From the NCBI RefSeq assembly GCF_001270065.2, contig NZ_LFYT02000014.1, positions 39,819 through 103,818 of the forward strand: DNA of 64,000 bases, in the 5' to 3' direction. A program made the position numbers and the translations under genes. Below, one piece after another: positions 30,410-40,207 of this stretch (position 1 is the first letter of the stretch; every line of letters begins with the position of its first letter). This DNA is from Limnohabitans planktonicus II-D5. GTDB taxonomy: Bacteria; Pseudomonadota; Gammaproteobacteria; Burkholderiales; Burkholderiaceae_C. The notes below the pieces were generated by a model that did not search any database, was not told the DNA's origin, and was given only the letters and a program-made list of their open reading frames with translations.

Positions 30410-31552
30410 ATGTCTGAACGCGTCATTGCACTGGTCGACCAGCGCCCCCCCAGTCTGCCCTTGCCCACCTTGCCAGCGGGGCAAGACCTGAGCGCCCTGC
30501 CGCTGGACGGCCTGCGCCGACCTTTGACCGATTTGCGCATCAGCGTGACCGACCGCTGTAACTTCAGGTGCAGCTATTGCATGCCCAAGGAAGTCTTTGA
30601 CAAGGACTACGCCTACCTGCCGCACAGCCAACTGCTGAGCTTTGAGGAGATCACCCGAATCGCCAACGTGTTCGTAGGCCGAGGCGTGCGCAAGATTCGC
30701 CTGACGGGCGGCGAGCCCCTGCTGCGCAAGAACATTGAAATCCTGATCGAACAACTGGCCGCCCTGCGCACACCTGACGGCCAGCCGCTGGATTTGACGC
30801 TGACCACCAACGGTTCGCTGCTGGCTCGCAAGGCGCAGAGTCTGAAAGACGCGGGCCTGCAACGTGTCACCGTGAGCCTGGACGGGCTGGACGACGCCGT
30901 CTTTCGCCAGATGAACGATGTGGACTTTCCAGTGGCCGATGTGTTGGCCGGGATCGAAGCGGCCCGGGCTGCGGGTTTGGGGCCGATCAAGGTCAATATG
31001 GTGGTCAAGCGTGGCACCAACGAGCACGAGATTTTGCCCATGGCCCGGCATTTCCGGGGCACTGGCATCGTGCTGCGCTTCATTGAATACATGGATGTGG
31101 GCGCGACCAATGGCTGGTGCATGGACGAAGTGCTGCCCAGCGCCGACGTGGTGCGCCTGCTGCAAACCGAGCTGCCACTGGTGCAACTGGACCCGTCCGT
31201 CCCCGGCGAAACAGCAGAGCGCTGGGGATATGCCAACGCCCAGGGCGTTCATGACAAGACCTTGGGCGAGATCGGCGTGATCAGCAGCGTGACGCAAGCG
31301 TTTTGCGGCGACTGCAACCGTGCCCGCCTGTCCACAGAAGGCCGTCTTTACCTGTGCCTGTTTGCCAGTCAAGGCTACGACCTGCGTCAGCTCTTGCGCG
31401 ACCCGGCTCAAAGCGACCACACACTGGCGCAGACGGTAGACGCCATTTGGCGTGGGCGTACCGACCAATATTCGGTGCTGCGCAGCCTGCGCGGCCCCGA
31501 CTCCGCCAGCGGCCCCGGCCGCCGGGTGGAAATGAGCTACATCGGAGGCTGA
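30410..31552 (+). CDS. moaA: GTP 3',8-cyclase MoaA
   Basis: Radical SAM enzyme for the first step of molybdenum cofactor synthesis. The protein has 380 residues. The radical SAM cluster is C50-x3-C54-x2-C57 in RCNFRCSYC, followed by [10 protein letters not shown] and [12 protein letters not shown]. The second, GTP-binding cluster is [20 protein letters not shown], and the tail SYIGG ends in the conserved double glycine. The N-terminus is about 35 residues longer than in E. coli MoaA, as often in Burkholderiales. ATG 30410 is chosen over 30389, but the evidence is weak. First of moaA-mobA-moeA. Confidence 0.96.
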   Translation: MSERVIALVDQRPPSLPLPTLPAGQDLSALPLDGLRRPLTDLRISVTDRCNFRCSYCMPKEVFDKDYAYLPHSQLLSFEEITRIANVFVGRGVRKIRLTGGEPLLRKNIEILIEQLAALRTPDGQPLDLTLTTNGSLLARKAQSLKDAGLQRVTVSLDGLDDAVFRQMNDVDFPVADVLAGIEAARAAGLGPIKVNMVVKRGTNEHEILPMARHFRGTGIVLRFIEYMDVGATNGWCMDEVLPSADVVRLLQTELPLVQLDPSVPGETAERWGYANAQGVHDKTLGEIGVISSVTQAFCGDCNRARLSTEGRLYLCLFASQGYDLRQLLRDPAQSDHTLAQTVDAIWRGRTDQYSVLRSLRGPDSASGPGRRVEMSYIGG

Positions 31553-31557
31553 AGGCC

Positions 31558-32181
31558 ATGAACCTCACAACACCGGCCATCACGGGCCTGATTTTGGCTG
31601 GCGGGCGTGGCTCGCGCATGGGTGGCATCGACAAGGGCCTGCAAAACTTTCGAGGCCTGCCACTGGCGCTGCAAACCCTGATGCGCTTGCAACTGCAAAG
31701 CCTGCCACCGCAAGACATTCTGATCAACGCCAACCGCAATCTGGCCGCCTACGAGTCGCTGGGCGTGCCCGTTTGGCCCGACACGCTCGACGGTTTTGCC
31801 GGGCCTTTGGCGGGCTTTCTCACCGGCTTGGAGCGCTGCGAAACGCCTCTCTTGCTCACCGTGCCCTGCGACTCGCCGCTGTTTCCGCTGGACCTGGTGG
31901 AGCGCTTGTACACAGCCCTCCAAGAGCAAGACGCCGACCTGGCCATGGCCGCCGCGCCTGAGGCCGACGGCACGGTGCGCTCGCAACCGGTGTTTTGCCT
32001 GCTCAAAACCGAGCTGCTGGAAAGCTTGGTGAAGTTCACCCAGGGTGGTGGCCGCAAGATCGACGCATGGACTGCTCAGCACCGCTGCGCCATCGTACCC
32101 TTTGACCAAAGCGGCGACAGCCCACAAGCCTTTGCCAATGCCAACACGCTGGCCGAACTGCAACAACTCGAATCCATTTGA
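31558..32181 (+). CDS. mobA: molybdenum cofactor guanylyltransferase MobA
   Basis: Attaches GMP to molybdopterin to form the MGD cofactor needed by DMSO-reductase-type enzymes. The protein has 207 residues. The nucleotide-binding [18 protein letters not shown] motif lies at residues 10-27, and [15 protein letters not shown] holds the metal-binding Asp. The C-terminal NANTLAEL is typical. GGAGG lies upstream, and the gene begins 5 bp after moaA. Confidence 0.95.
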   Translation: MNLTTPAITGLILAGGRGSRMGGIDKGLQNFRGLPLALQTLMRLQLQSLPPQDILINANRNLAAYESLGVPVWPDTLDGFAGPLAGFLTGLERCETPLLLTVPCDSPLFPLDLVERLYTALQEQDADLAMAAAPEADGTVRSQPVFCLLKTELLESLVKFTQGGGRKIDAWTAQHRCAIVPFDQSGDSPQAFANANTLAELQQLESI

Positions 32182-32217
32182 ACCGCGACGCACGGCATGG
32201 CCGTGCGCTCTCTTGCC

Positions 32218-33507
32218 ATGACCACCCCTACCCTGTCCATTGATCAGATCGCCGAGCGCCTGCAAGGCTACGACCCTCAGGCTTTGTCGGCCAGCCAGGT
32301 CAACGCGTTTTTGGCACAGCTGGTGCAGCCCGTGCGCGAACAAGAAACTGTACCACTGATGCAGGCACACGGCCGCATCCTGGCGCAGGACGTGGTCTCA
32401 CCCATCAGCGTGCCACCTCACGACAACTCGGCCATGGACGGCTACGCCTTTAGCGGCGCTGAACTGATTGCTGGACAGGCCAGCCGCCTCAAGGTGGTGG
32501 GCACGGCGTTTGCCGGGGCCGCCTGGCAGGGCACCGTGGGTGCCGGTGAATGCGTGCGCATCATGACCGGTGCCATCATGCCCAAGGGCCTCAACACCGT
32601 GGCTCCACAAGAGGTGGTGCAAACCGAGGGCGACACGGTGCAGATTCCCTCTGGACTGCTGCAGTCAGGTGACAACCGCCGTCTGATGGGCGAAGACCTG
32701 ATGGCGGGCCAAGCCGCCTTGTCAGCGGGTGCGCGACTGACACCCGCCGCCTGCGGCCTGCTGGCCAGCCTGGGGCTGCCCACCGTCATCGTCTGGCGCA
32801 GGCCCAAAGTGGCTTATTTTTCAACCGGCGACGAGATTTTGAGCCTGGGCGAAGCACCCCGCGAAGGCGCGGTGTACGACAGCAACCGCTACACCGTGGC
32901 GGGCCTGGTGCAGTCACTGGGCTGCGAGCTGATCGACATGGGCGTGGTGCGCGACGATCCGGCGGCTCTGGAGGAAGCCTTTGTGGATGCCGCCGCGCAG
33001 GCCGACGCCATCATCACCAGCGGCGGGGTGAGTGTGGGCGAAGCCGACCACACCAAGGCCATGATGAAAAAGCTGGGCGATGTGGCGTTTTGGCGCATCG
33101 CCATGCGCCCCGGCCGCCCCATGGCGGTGGGTCGTATTAAACGCGGCGAGCGCTCGGCCGTGCTGTTTGGCCTGCCCGGCAACCCGGTGGCGGTGATGGT
33201 GACCTTTGCCGCCTTTGTGCGCCCTGCCCTGCAACAGCTCATGGGCTGGCAAGCGCCCGCTTTGCCCCTGCTCAAGGCCAAAAGCACTGAAGCCCTGCGC
33301 AAGAAACCCGGCCGCACCGAATACCAGCGCGGCATCGTGCGCACCAATGCAGCGGGCGAGTTGCAGGTCAGCATCACCGGCAACCAGGGCTCGGGCGTGC
33401 TCAGCTCCATGGTGCAAGCCAACGGCCTGATCGTGCTGGGCCATGCCCAAGGCAACGTGGCCGTGGGCGAGGAGGTGAATGTGATGATGTTTGACGGGCA
33501 TCTTTGA
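32218..33507 (+). CDS. moeA: molybdopterin molybdenumtransferase MoeA
   Basis: Inserts molybdate into adenylylated molybdopterin. The protein has 429 residues from the ATG at 32218. Its domain I/II region contains PPHDNSAMDGYAF and RIMTGAIMPKGLNTV. Domain III has the MoaB-like signature SGGVSVGEADHTK, and the C-terminal domain IV follows FGLPGNPVAVMVTF. The upstream in-frame ATG at 32197 would add seven residues. It is 36 bp after mobA and closes the cluster; a palindromic terminator follows. The set moaA-mobA-moeA implies molybdoenzymes elsewhere in the genome. Confidence 0.96.
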   Translation: MTTPTLSIDQIAERLQGYDPQALSASQVNAFLAQLVQPVREQETVPLMQAHGRILAQDVVSPISVPPHDNSAMDGYAFSGAELIAGQASRLKVVGTAFAGAAWQGTVGAGECVRIMTGAIMPKGLNTVAPQEVVQTEGDTVQIPSGLLQSGDNRRLMGEDLMAGQAALSAGARLTPAACGLLASLGLPTVIVWRRPKVAYFSTGDEILSLGEAPREGAVYDSNRYTVAGLVQSLGCELIDMGVVRDDPAALEEAFVDAAAQADAIITSGGVSVGEADHTKAMMKKLGDVAFWRIAMRPGRPMAVGRIKRGERSAVLFGLPGNPVAVMVTFAAFVRPALQQLMGWQAPALPLLKAKSTEALRKKPGRTEYQRGIVRTNAAGELQVSITGNQGSGVLSSMVQANGLIVLGHAQGNVAVGEEVNVMMFDGHL

Positions 33508-33526
33508 ACCGGTGGACTTGGCACGC

Positions 33527-33558
33527 ATGAAAAAAGCGGCCTTGGCCGCTTTTTTCAT
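33527..33558. terminator. bidirectional terminator between moeA and the RND pump
   Basis: A 15-bp perfect palindrome with a 2-nt loop (atgaaaaaagcggcc and its complement). The A6/T6 tracts act as the U-run in either direction, for moeA on plus and the efflux operon on minus. Confidence 0.9.
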
Positions 33559-33595
33559 GACTCAGGCAAGGCACAGCGCGTGCAGCGTCTGGCGA

Positions 33596-36500
33596 TCAGT
33601 GCACAGCCGACTCAAGCGGTGCCTCATGCGCCACCGCCTTGTTTGGCCCCGGAACCGCCTTACGGGCCAACAGTGAGTACATGGTCGGCACCACAAAGAT
33701 GGCCAACAAGGTGCCCAAGCTCATGCCGCCCACAATGACCCAGCCGATTTGCGTGCGGCTTTCAGCACCCGCACCCGTGGCCAGTGCCAGCGGCACCGCG
33801 CCCAGCACCATGGCGCCCGTGGTCATCAGGATCGGGCGCAGACGCTGGCCTGAGGCCTTGATCAACGCTTCTTGCGTGGCCAAGCCTTGCTCACGAAGCT
33901 GGTTGGTGAACTCCACGATCAAAATACCGTGCTTGGTGATCAGGCCCACCAGCGTGATCAAGCCGATTTGCGAATACACATTGAGCGATCCGCCCGTGAA
34001 CTTGAGCGCCAACAGCGCCCCGATCATGGACAGCGGCACAGACAACATGATCACGAAGGGGTCGATGAAGCTTTCGAACTGCGCCGCCAACACCAAAAAG
34101 ATGAAGAACAGCGCCAGCACAAACACGATCACCAAGGCCCCTTGCGAGCTCTTGAATTCACGCGAAGTGCCGTTGAGTTCCGTGGTGTAACCCGGCTTGA
34201 GCACTTTGGCAGCGGTTTCGTCCATGAACTTCAAGGCTTCACCCAGCGAGTAGTCGGGTGCCAGGTTGGCCGTGATCGACACAGAACGGCGCTGACCAAA
34301 GTGGTTCAACTCGCGAGGCGAGACGCTTTCGCGCACCTTCACCAGACTCGACAGCGGGATCATGGCGTCGTTACGACCGCGCACCTGGATCACGTCAATG
34401 TCGTCCGGCGTGTTGCGGGCTGAAGGCAAGGTTTGCACGATCACGTCGTACTGCTCCGCATCGCGCTTGTAACGCGTCACCACGCGGCCCCCCAACATGG
34501 TCTCAATGGTTTTGGCCACCACTTCGATGCTCACACCCAACTCGGCGGCCTTGACACGGTCCACTTCCACGCGCAGTTCGGGCTTGTTCAGTCGCAAGTC
34601 CACATCGGGTGACAAGATGCCCGGGTTCTTGGCGATCTCATCCATCATTTGCCGGGTGATCAGGTTCAGGTTCTGGTAGCTGTCAGAGGTCTGAATCACG
34701 AAGTTCAAAGGCCGCTCTCGAAAGCCTTGGCCCAAAGAAGGCGGCGTGATGGGAAACGCATTCACGCCTGGCAGGCTGTTGAACTTACCGCCCAGTTCGC
34801 GGGCAATTTCCAGCGTGGTGCGCTGGCGTTCATCCCAGTCCACCGCACGGTAAACCACGGTGCCTTGGCCCACAGTGGGGTTGCCCATGTTGGCAAAAAT
34901 CCGGTCAAACTCGGGGTAAGCCTGACCGAACTTCTCGAGCGAGCGGGCATAGCGGTCGGTGTATTCCAGGGTCGAACCGTCGGGGGCGTTCACCGTGGCC
35001 AAGATGGTGCCCCGATCTTCCAGCGGCGCGAGTTCCTGCTTCATGGTGGGGTAAATCCAGGCGATGCCCACACCCGAGCCGATCATGACCAACACCACCA
35101 CCCAGCGAGCACGCGTCAGGATCAGGCGCAACAGGTTTTCGTAGCCGGTGGACAGCGCCGTGAGCCAGCGCTCCATGCTGCGGTCAAACCAGCCCGGGTT
35201 GGGGTTGTGGCGCAGCAGTTTGGAGCTGAGCATGGGCGACAAGGTCAAGGCCACAAAGCCGGACACGATGACCGCCCCGGCCAGCGCCAGCGCAAATTCG
35301 CCAAACAACTTGCCCGTGCGCCCCGGTGTGAAGGCCAAGGGGGCAAACACCGCCGCCAGCGTCAGGGTCATGGCGACCACGGCAAAGCTGATTTCGCGCA
35401 CGCCTTTGATGGCCGCAGAAAAAGGATCTAGCCCTTCTTCGATGTGCCGGTAAATGTTTTCCAGCACCACGATGGCATCGTCCACCACCAGGCCAATGGC
35501 CAGCACCAGCGCCAGCAAGGTCAGGGTGTTGATGGTGAAGCCCGCCAAAGCCATCATGGCAAAAGCACCAATCAAGCTGACCGGGATGGTGATGATCGGG
35601 ATGATGGAGGCGCGGAAGGTGCGCAGGAACACGAAAATCACCAACGCCACCAACACCACGGCCTCGACGATGGTCTGGAACACGTTTTTGATGGAACGGT
35701 CAATGAACACCGAATTGTCGTTGGCCACGTTGATTTCCATGTCACCCGGCAAGTCAGCCTTCAGGCGGGGAATCATCTCGCGCACGCCAGCAGAAAGTTC
35801 CAGCGGGTTGGCCGTGGCCTGACGGATCACACCCGCCGAGATCGCGGGCTGGCCATTCAGGCGCACCATGCTGCGGTCGTTGGCCGCATCTTCCTTGATC
35901 TGGGCCACATCACGCAGCTTGACCGAAAAACCGTTCGCATTGCGAATCACGATATCGCCAAACTGCCCAGGACGGGTCAGATCGGTCTGCGAGGACACGC
36001 TGAATTCGCGGTTGCTGGACTCGATACGGCCTGCTGGCAACTCCAGATTGCTGCGCCGGATGGCGTCTTCCACATCTTGCGGCGTCAGCTTGTAGGACGA
36101 CAGTCGGGCATGGTCGAGCGACACCAGCATGGCGTATTTGCGTTCGCCAAAAATGCGCACATCGGCCACACCCGTCACGGTTTGCAGTCGCGGCTTGACC
36201 ACACGATTGACCAGATCGTTGATTTGCAAGGGGTTCAGGGTGTCGCTGGAAAAAGCCAGCCAGATCACCGGAAAGGCATCGGCTTCGACCTTGGCGATCA
36301 CCGGCTCTTCGATGGCCTGGGGCAAACGGTTTCGCACGCGCGAGGTGCGGTCGCGCACTTCTGCAGCCGCCGTGTCAGCATCTTTTTCCAGACGGAAACG
36401 CACGGTGATCTGCGACTGTTCGGCACGGCTGATGGAGGTGATGACGTCCACCGCATCAATGCCGGCAATCGAGTCTTCCAGGGGTTTGGTCACCTGGGAC

Positions 36501-36679
36501 TCGACCACCTCGGCCGAGGCCCCCACATAACGGGTCGTCACCGTGACGGTGGGCTCGTCGATCTTGGGGTATTCACGCAAGGACAGGCTTTTGAAACTGA
36601 CCGCACCGATGAGCAGAATCAGCAAGGACATGACCACGGCCAGCACCGGCCGTCGGATGGAAACTTCAGCGAGCTGCAT
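33596..36679 (-). CDS. RND efflux transporter permease (HAE1 family)
   Basis: Inner-membrane drug/proton antiporter of 1027 residues, the normal length. It has an N-terminal helix, two large periplasmic loops and twelve membrane segments in two halves. The proton-relay aspartates are present in the TM4 motif AIGLVVDDAIVVLENI. ISIRRP-like VSIRRPVLAVVMSLL at the N-terminus, and GLITKHGILIVEFTN with SGQRLRPILMTT in the second half, are typical. It overlaps the upstream adaptor gene by 14 bp. No outer-membrane factor gene is next to it, so it probably uses a TolC-like protein encoded elsewhere. Substrate not predictable. Confidence 0.95.
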   Translation of the reverse strand: MQLAEVSIRRPVLAVVMSLLILLIGAVSFKSLSLREYPKIDEPTVTVTTRYVGASAEVVESQVTKPLEDSIAGIDAVDVITSISRAEQSQITVRFRLEKDADTAAAEVRDRTSRVRNRLPQAIEEPVIAKVEADAFPVIWLAFSSDTLNPLQINDLVNRVVKPRLQTVTGVADVRIFGERKYAMLVSLDHARLSSYKLTPQDVEDAIRRSNLELPAGRIESSNREFSVSSQTDLTRPGQFGDIVIRNANGFSVKLRDVAQIKEDAANDRSMVRLNGQPAISAGVIRQATANPLELSAGVREMIPRLKADLPGDMEINVANDNSVFIDRSIKNVFQTIVEAVVLVALVIFVFLRTFRASIIPIITIPVSLIGAFAMMALAGFTINTLTLLALVLAIGLVVDDAIVVLENIYRHIEEGLDPFSAAIKGVREISFAVVAMTLTLAAVFAPLAFTPGRTGKLFGEFALALAGAVIVSGFVALTLSPMLSSKLLRHNPNPGWFDRSMERWLTALSTGYENLLRLILTRARWVVVLVMIGSGVGIAWIYPTMKQELAPLEDRGTILATVNAPDGSTLEYTDRYARSLEKFGQAYPEFDRIFANMGNPTVGQGTVVYRAVDWDERQRTTLEIARELGGKFNSLPGVNAFPITPPSLGQGFRERPLNFVIQTSDSYQNLNLITRQMMDEIAKNPGILSPDVDLRLNKPELRVEVDRVKAAELGVSIEVVAKTIETMLGGRVVTRYKRDAEQYDVIVQTLPSARNTPDDIDVIQVRGRNDAMIPLSSLVKVRESVSPRELNHFGQRRSVSITANLAPDYSLGEALKFMDETAAKVLKPGYTTELNGTSREFKSSQGALVIVFVLALFFIFLVLAAQFESFIDPFVIMLSVPLSMIGALLALKFTGGSLNVYSQIGLITLVGLITKHGILIVEFTNQLREQGLATQEALIKASGQRLRPILMTTGAMVLGAVPLALATGAGAESRTQIGWVIVGGMSLGTLLAIFVVPTMYSLLARKAVPGPNKAVAHEAPLESAVH

Positions 36680-38033
36680 CGGTGCCCCTCAGGCAAGGGT
36701 TGGGGCCTGACATGGCCATGGTCTTGCTGGCAGTTTGCGGGTTAGGCTTGCCCGTTGCGCCCGTTGCGCCCGTTGCGCCGGACCACTGTTGCCCTGCCGC
36801 AGACGCTGATCCTGCAGGTGCTGATCCTGAAGGTGCTGATGCCGCAGGTGCTGGGCCAGGTGCCCCCGCCTGAGCGCCCGCAGGACGCGCGCCACCGGGC
36901 TGTGACAAGTCGACCACCCGCACCGGCGTGCCGTCTTTTTGTAAACGCTGATGGCCTGCGGTCACCACTGTGTCACCGGCCGCCAGCCCTTCCAGAATCT
37001 CCACCTTGCCAGGCTGACGCAAGCCCACTTTCACAACCACACGCTCAGAGATCAGCGCGCCGGGTTTTTCACCGGCCACCACCTTGACCACAAAGGCACG
37101 CCCACCCTGCGGGACGATGGCCTCTTCGGGGATCACCAGCGCGTTTTCACGCGATCCAAACACCGCATTCACACGGGCAAACATGCCTGGACGCAGTTGC
37201 TGCTGGCGGTTGTCAATGCAGCCACGCACACCGACCGACCGGCCATTGGCTTCGATCAACGGGTCCACCGCCTGCACAATCGCCGTGAAAGAACGCCCTG
37301 GCAAAGCATCTAGGGACAACTGTGCTTTCTGTCCAGCGCGGATCTTGGCCTGAAAGCGTTCGGGCAAACGGAAGTCGAGCAGCACCGCATCGATGTCCTC
37401 CACGTTCACCATGTCTGCACCGTCTTTCAGATAATCGCCGACGTTGATCTGCTTGAGACCCGTGATGCCATCAAAAGGTGCCAGCACCTTCAGGCGCTGC
37501 AGTGTGGCGTCGGCCAGCGCCAGTTTGGCCCTCGCCACCTCCAGTGCTGCGCCGCTTTCGTCCAGCGAGCGTTTGCTGATGAAGTTTTGCATCACCAGTT
37601 CTTGGTTGCGCTTGTGGTTGGCCTCGGCAATGGACAACTCGGCCTTGGCCTGAGACAACTGGGCCAACTGGAGTTGGTCTTCAAACTGGACCATCACCTG
37701 GCCTTTGCGCACACGCTGACCGTCGTTGAAGAAAATCTGCTTGACGCGCCCCCCCACTTCGGGACGCATCATCACCCCCTGTCGCGAGCGCAGGCTGCCA
37801 ACGGCCTGGGTTTCGTCGACCAGGGTCATGGTTTCCACTTTGGCCACTTCGACGGCCGGGGCTTTGGCGGGCCCCCCTCCGGAAGCACCCGGAGCGCCTG
37901 TGGCTGGCCCTGCCACCGATGCCTTGGATGTCTCTGTTGTCGGGGCGGGTTTGTTTTGGAACCACCACGCTGCACCGGAAGCAGCGCAAACACCCAGCAA
38001 CGCCATGACGGCGTATTTCTTCTTGTAAGCCAT
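36666..38033 (-). CDS. efflux RND transporter periplasmic adaptor (membrane fusion protein)
   Basis: A 455-residue adaptor for the pump encoded just downstream. The N-terminal signal or anchor helix (about 8-25) is followed by a Pro/Ala/Gly linker. The lipoyl/barrel-sandwich halves flank an alpha-hairpin (about 115-180, QLSQAKAELSIAEANHKRNQEL). The beta-barrel and membrane-proximal domains end near residue 380. The last 75 residues are Ala/Gly/Ser/Pro-rich, encoded by short tandem repeats, and look disordered; this tail is longer than usual. It overlaps the permease gene by 14 bp. Confidence 0.92.
   Translation of the reverse strand: MAYKKKYAVMALLGVCAASGAAWWFQNKPAPTTETSKASVAGPATGAPGASGGGPAKAPAVEVAKVETMTLVDETQAVGSLRSRQGVMMRPEVGGRVKQIFFNDGQRVRKGQVMVQFEDQLQLAQLSQAKAELSIAEANHKRNQELVMQNFISKRSLDESGAALEVARAKLALADATLQRLKVLAPFDGITGLKQINVGDYLKDGADMVNVEDIDAVLLDFRLPERFQAKIRAGQKAQLSLDALPGRSFTAIVQAVDPLIEANGRSVGVRGCIDNRQQQLRPGMFARVNAVFGSRENALVIPEEAIVPQGGRAFVVKVVAGEKPGALISERVVVKVGLRQPGKVEILEGLAAGDTVVTAGHQRLQKDGTPVRVVDLSQPGGARPAGAQAGAPGPAPAASAPSGSAPAGSASAAGQQWSGATGATGATGKPNPQTASKTMAMSGPNPCLRGTDAAR
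36751..36849. repeat. short tandem repeats in the adaptor tail
   Basis: Two repeat types are seen. Three exact copies of cccgttgcg stand at 36751-36777. Three near-identical 15-bp units (gctgatcctgcaggt type) stand at 36805-36849. Both keep the reading frame, encoding GAT and SAPAG-like units at the disordered end of the adaptor. Slippage here would change tail length by whole residues. Confidence 0.85.
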
Positions 38034-38174
38034 TCAGATCTCTCTCAGGTTGAATTCACCAAGACTGCCCGAATGTAACAGTGCAGACCCATTTACCCAA
38101 TGGGCGAGATCGGCTTGAATATGCTCCATGCGGAGGGTTTGACGATGCCGCAGCCACGCATCGCCATGAGCCTG

Positions 38175-38621
38175 TCATCGGCCCAAGGCTTTATCCACGC
38201 CCAAATTGGCCAGCGCGTCGGCTCGCTCGTTGCCGGGATCGCCGTTGTGGCCCTTCACCCAGCGCCAGTCGATCTGGTGTCCCGAAGAGGACACGACACT
38301 GTCCAGTTTTTGCCACAAATCGGCGTTTTTGACCGGCTGCTTGGCTGCGGTGCGCCAGCCACGGGCTTTCCAGCCGTGAATCCACTCGGTGATGCCTTTG
38401 CGCACATATTCGCTGTCCAGATACAAGGTGACCTGGCATGGACGCTTCAAAGCCATCAGGCCTTCAATGACAGCGGTCATCTCCATGCGGTTGTTGGTGG
38501 TGCCCAGCTCGCCGCCGAAAAGCTCGTGCACATGCTTGCCCGACTGCAGGCGTACGCCCCAGCCGCCGGGACCAGGGTTGCCTTTGCAAGCCCCATCGGT
38601 ATGGATTTCAACGTGATTCAA
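38175..38621 (-). CDS. rnhA: ribonuclease HI
   Basis: Cleaves the RNA strand of RNA-DNA hybrids. From the TTG at 38621 the protein has 148 residues, the usual size, beginning [21 protein letters not shown]. The four catalytic acids are visible: D in HTDGA, E in [10 protein letters not shown] in LYLDSEYV and D in NERADALA, with the active-site His in VKGHNG. A TTG at 38651 would add ten residues. It overlaps the upstream methyltransferase gene by 14 bp, a linkage seen in many proteobacteria. Confidence 0.95.
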   Translation of the reverse strand: MNHVEIHTDGACKGNPGPGGWGVRLQSGKHVHELFGGELGTTNNRMEMTAVIEGLMALKRPCQVTLYLDSEYVRKGITEWIHGWKARGWRTAAKQPVKNADLWQKLDSVVSSSGHQIDWRWVKGHNGDPGNERADALANLGVDKALGR

Positions 38622-39435
38622 AAATGTCTTTCGGGGCCGATTGACGGCCAATGGAAGTGTCTGACCGGGCTACGGGCACGGTCGATGCAGCCGGGGATCG
38701 TACCGTGCGCCAGCGCCTGCCATTGAGCAAGAGTCCGCCGGGCACCCTTTTGGTAGCCAAGAGCAGATAGACCCCGCCCAAAATCGGACACCAGCGCTGC
38801 CCCATGGCATCCATCCACCCGAGGCGCTGCATCCAGCGCTCACTGCCCAAAGCGGGCGTCCAGCCGCCAAATCGGCTGACATGCACTTCAAAGCCCAGCA
38901 AACGCAACCAATCGCGCAAACGCCGATAGCCCAAAAGCGAGGTCATGGCGGGCTCAGTCGGAAGGCGCCTGCGTTCGCTGCGCGCTTGTTGCCACCCCCA
39001 TGCACTCAGTGGATTGAGGCCGGTGATGAGCAGTTGTCCTTCAGGAATCAAAACCCGCGCCACCTCGCGCAAACAGGCATGGGGGTCCATGGAGCGCTCC
39101 AGGGTGTGGGGCAAGACCACCAGGTCCAGACTGTCTGCGGGCCATGGCCAGGCACGGCTGTCCAGCCCCAAATCGGGGACAATGCCAGTTTTGCGCCACG
39201 CGGCGGGGGCCGATTCGAATTCGGGTTGCGCCACCCAGCGGTGGGGCATTCGGTTGGTACGCAAAGCCTGTAGTTCAGGCCAGCCCAATTGCACGGCATG
39301 GTAGCCAAACACATCGGCCAGCAATTCGTCGGCTTGCTGCTGCTCCCAAACCAACAAACGTGTGGCCACCGGCTGGCCCAAACCGGCCAGCCAATCTGCT
39401 TCTGAATGCTTACTTTCTATAATCTTGAACTCCAT
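38608..39435 (-). CDS. class I SAM-dependent methyltransferase
   Basis: A protein of about 275 residues with a Methyltransf_11-like core: [40 protein letters not shown] corresponds to motifs II-III. The glycine-rich motif I is degenerate, which lowers certainty about the cofactor. Such genes next to rnhA and gloB are common in beta- and gammaproteobacteria; the substrate is unknown. From the ATG at 39435 its start codon overlaps the gloB start codon on the other strand (shared CATG). An in-frame start at 39468 would extend the overlap. Confidence 0.82.
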   Translation of the reverse strand: MEFKIIESKHSEADWLAGLGQPVATRLLVWEQQQADELLADVFGYHAVQLGWPELQALRTNRMPHRWVAQPEFESAPAAWRKTGIVPDLGLDSRAWPWPADSLDLVVLPHTLERSMDPHACLREVARVLIPEGQLLITGLNPLSAWGWQQARSERRRLPTEPAMTSLLGYRRLRDWLRLLGFEVHVSRFGGWTPALGSERWMQRLGWMDAMGQRWCPILGGVYLLLATKRVPGGLLLNGRRWRTVRSPAASTVPVARSDTSIGRQSAPKDIFESR

Positions 39436-40207
39436 GAAATTGATTGCCCTGCCCGCGTTCTCAGACAACTACATCTGGTTGCTGCACGATGACCACCATG
39501 CCCTGGTGGTTGATCCCGGGGAGAGTGCGCCTGTGCGGCAGTGGTTGCAACAACACCCCCATGTCCAGTTGGACCTGATTCTAGTCACGCACCACCATGC
39601 CGATCACACGGGCGGCGTGGCGGACTTGGTCATGGACACCCAGGCCCGGGTGTTGACCCCGGCCATGGAGCCCATACCCCTGCCAAGCACCAGCGTTAAA
39701 GAAGGTGATCTCGTCAACTGGCATGGCCTGAACCTGAAGGTTCTGGATGTTCCCGGCCACACGGCTGGCCATGTGGCCTTTTGGGGCCAACCGGCTGGGC
39801 AAGACCCTGTCCTTTTTTGCGGCGACACCTTGTTTTCGGGGGGATGCGGACGACTTTTTGAGGGCACGCCTGCACAGATGCTCGACTCATTGGACCGCTT
39901 GGCGGCCCTGCCCGGCAACACCCGTGTGTGTTGCGCCCACGAATACACCTTGTCCAACCTGAAATTTGCCCTGGCCGTCGACCCGGGCAACACCGCTTTG
40001 CAAGCCTACGCCAAAGCCTGTCACGCCCTGCGTGACCAAGGCCTGCCCACCCTGCCCGTGGCGCTGTCCAACGAGCAGGCCATCAACCCCTTTTTGCGCA
40101 GCCGCAGCCCCAGTGTGGCGGCAGCGGTCAAAAACCGCGATGCAAAGGCGCTGGATGACATCGCCACTTTTGCCGCACTGCGCGCCTGGAAGAATGAATT
40201 CCGATGA
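39434..40207 (+). CDS. gloB: hydroxyacylglutathione hydrolase (glyoxalase II)
   Basis: Metallo-beta-lactamase-fold thioesterase that releases D-lactate and glutathione in methylglyoxal detoxification. The protein has 257 residues. It starts [17 protein letters not shown], has the binuclear metal motif THHHADHTGG and the DVPGHTAGHVAF, FCGDTLFSGGCGRLFEG and CAHEYTLSNLKFA segments of GloB. The C-terminal helical domain is intact. It is divergent from the methyltransferase with start codons overlapping by 2 bp, and its stop overlaps mltD by 4 bp. Confidence 0.96.
   Translation: MKLIALPAFSDNYIWLLHDDHHALVVDPGESAPVRQWLQQHPHVQLDLILVTHHHADHTGGVADLVMDTQARVLTPAMEPIPLPSTSVKEGDLVNWHGLNLKVLDVPGHTAGHVAFWGQPAGQDPVLFCGDTLFSGGCGRLFEGTPAQMLDSLDRLAALPGNTRVCCAHEYTLSNLKFALAVDPGNTALQAYAKACHALRDQGLPTLPVALSNEQAINPFLRSRSPSVAAAVKNRDAKALDDIATFAALRAWKNEFR

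Noticed and set aside
34649..36745. Long plus-strand open frames opposite the RND permease
   Set aside because: His/Gln-rich composition and complete overlap with a 1027-residue permease; shadows.
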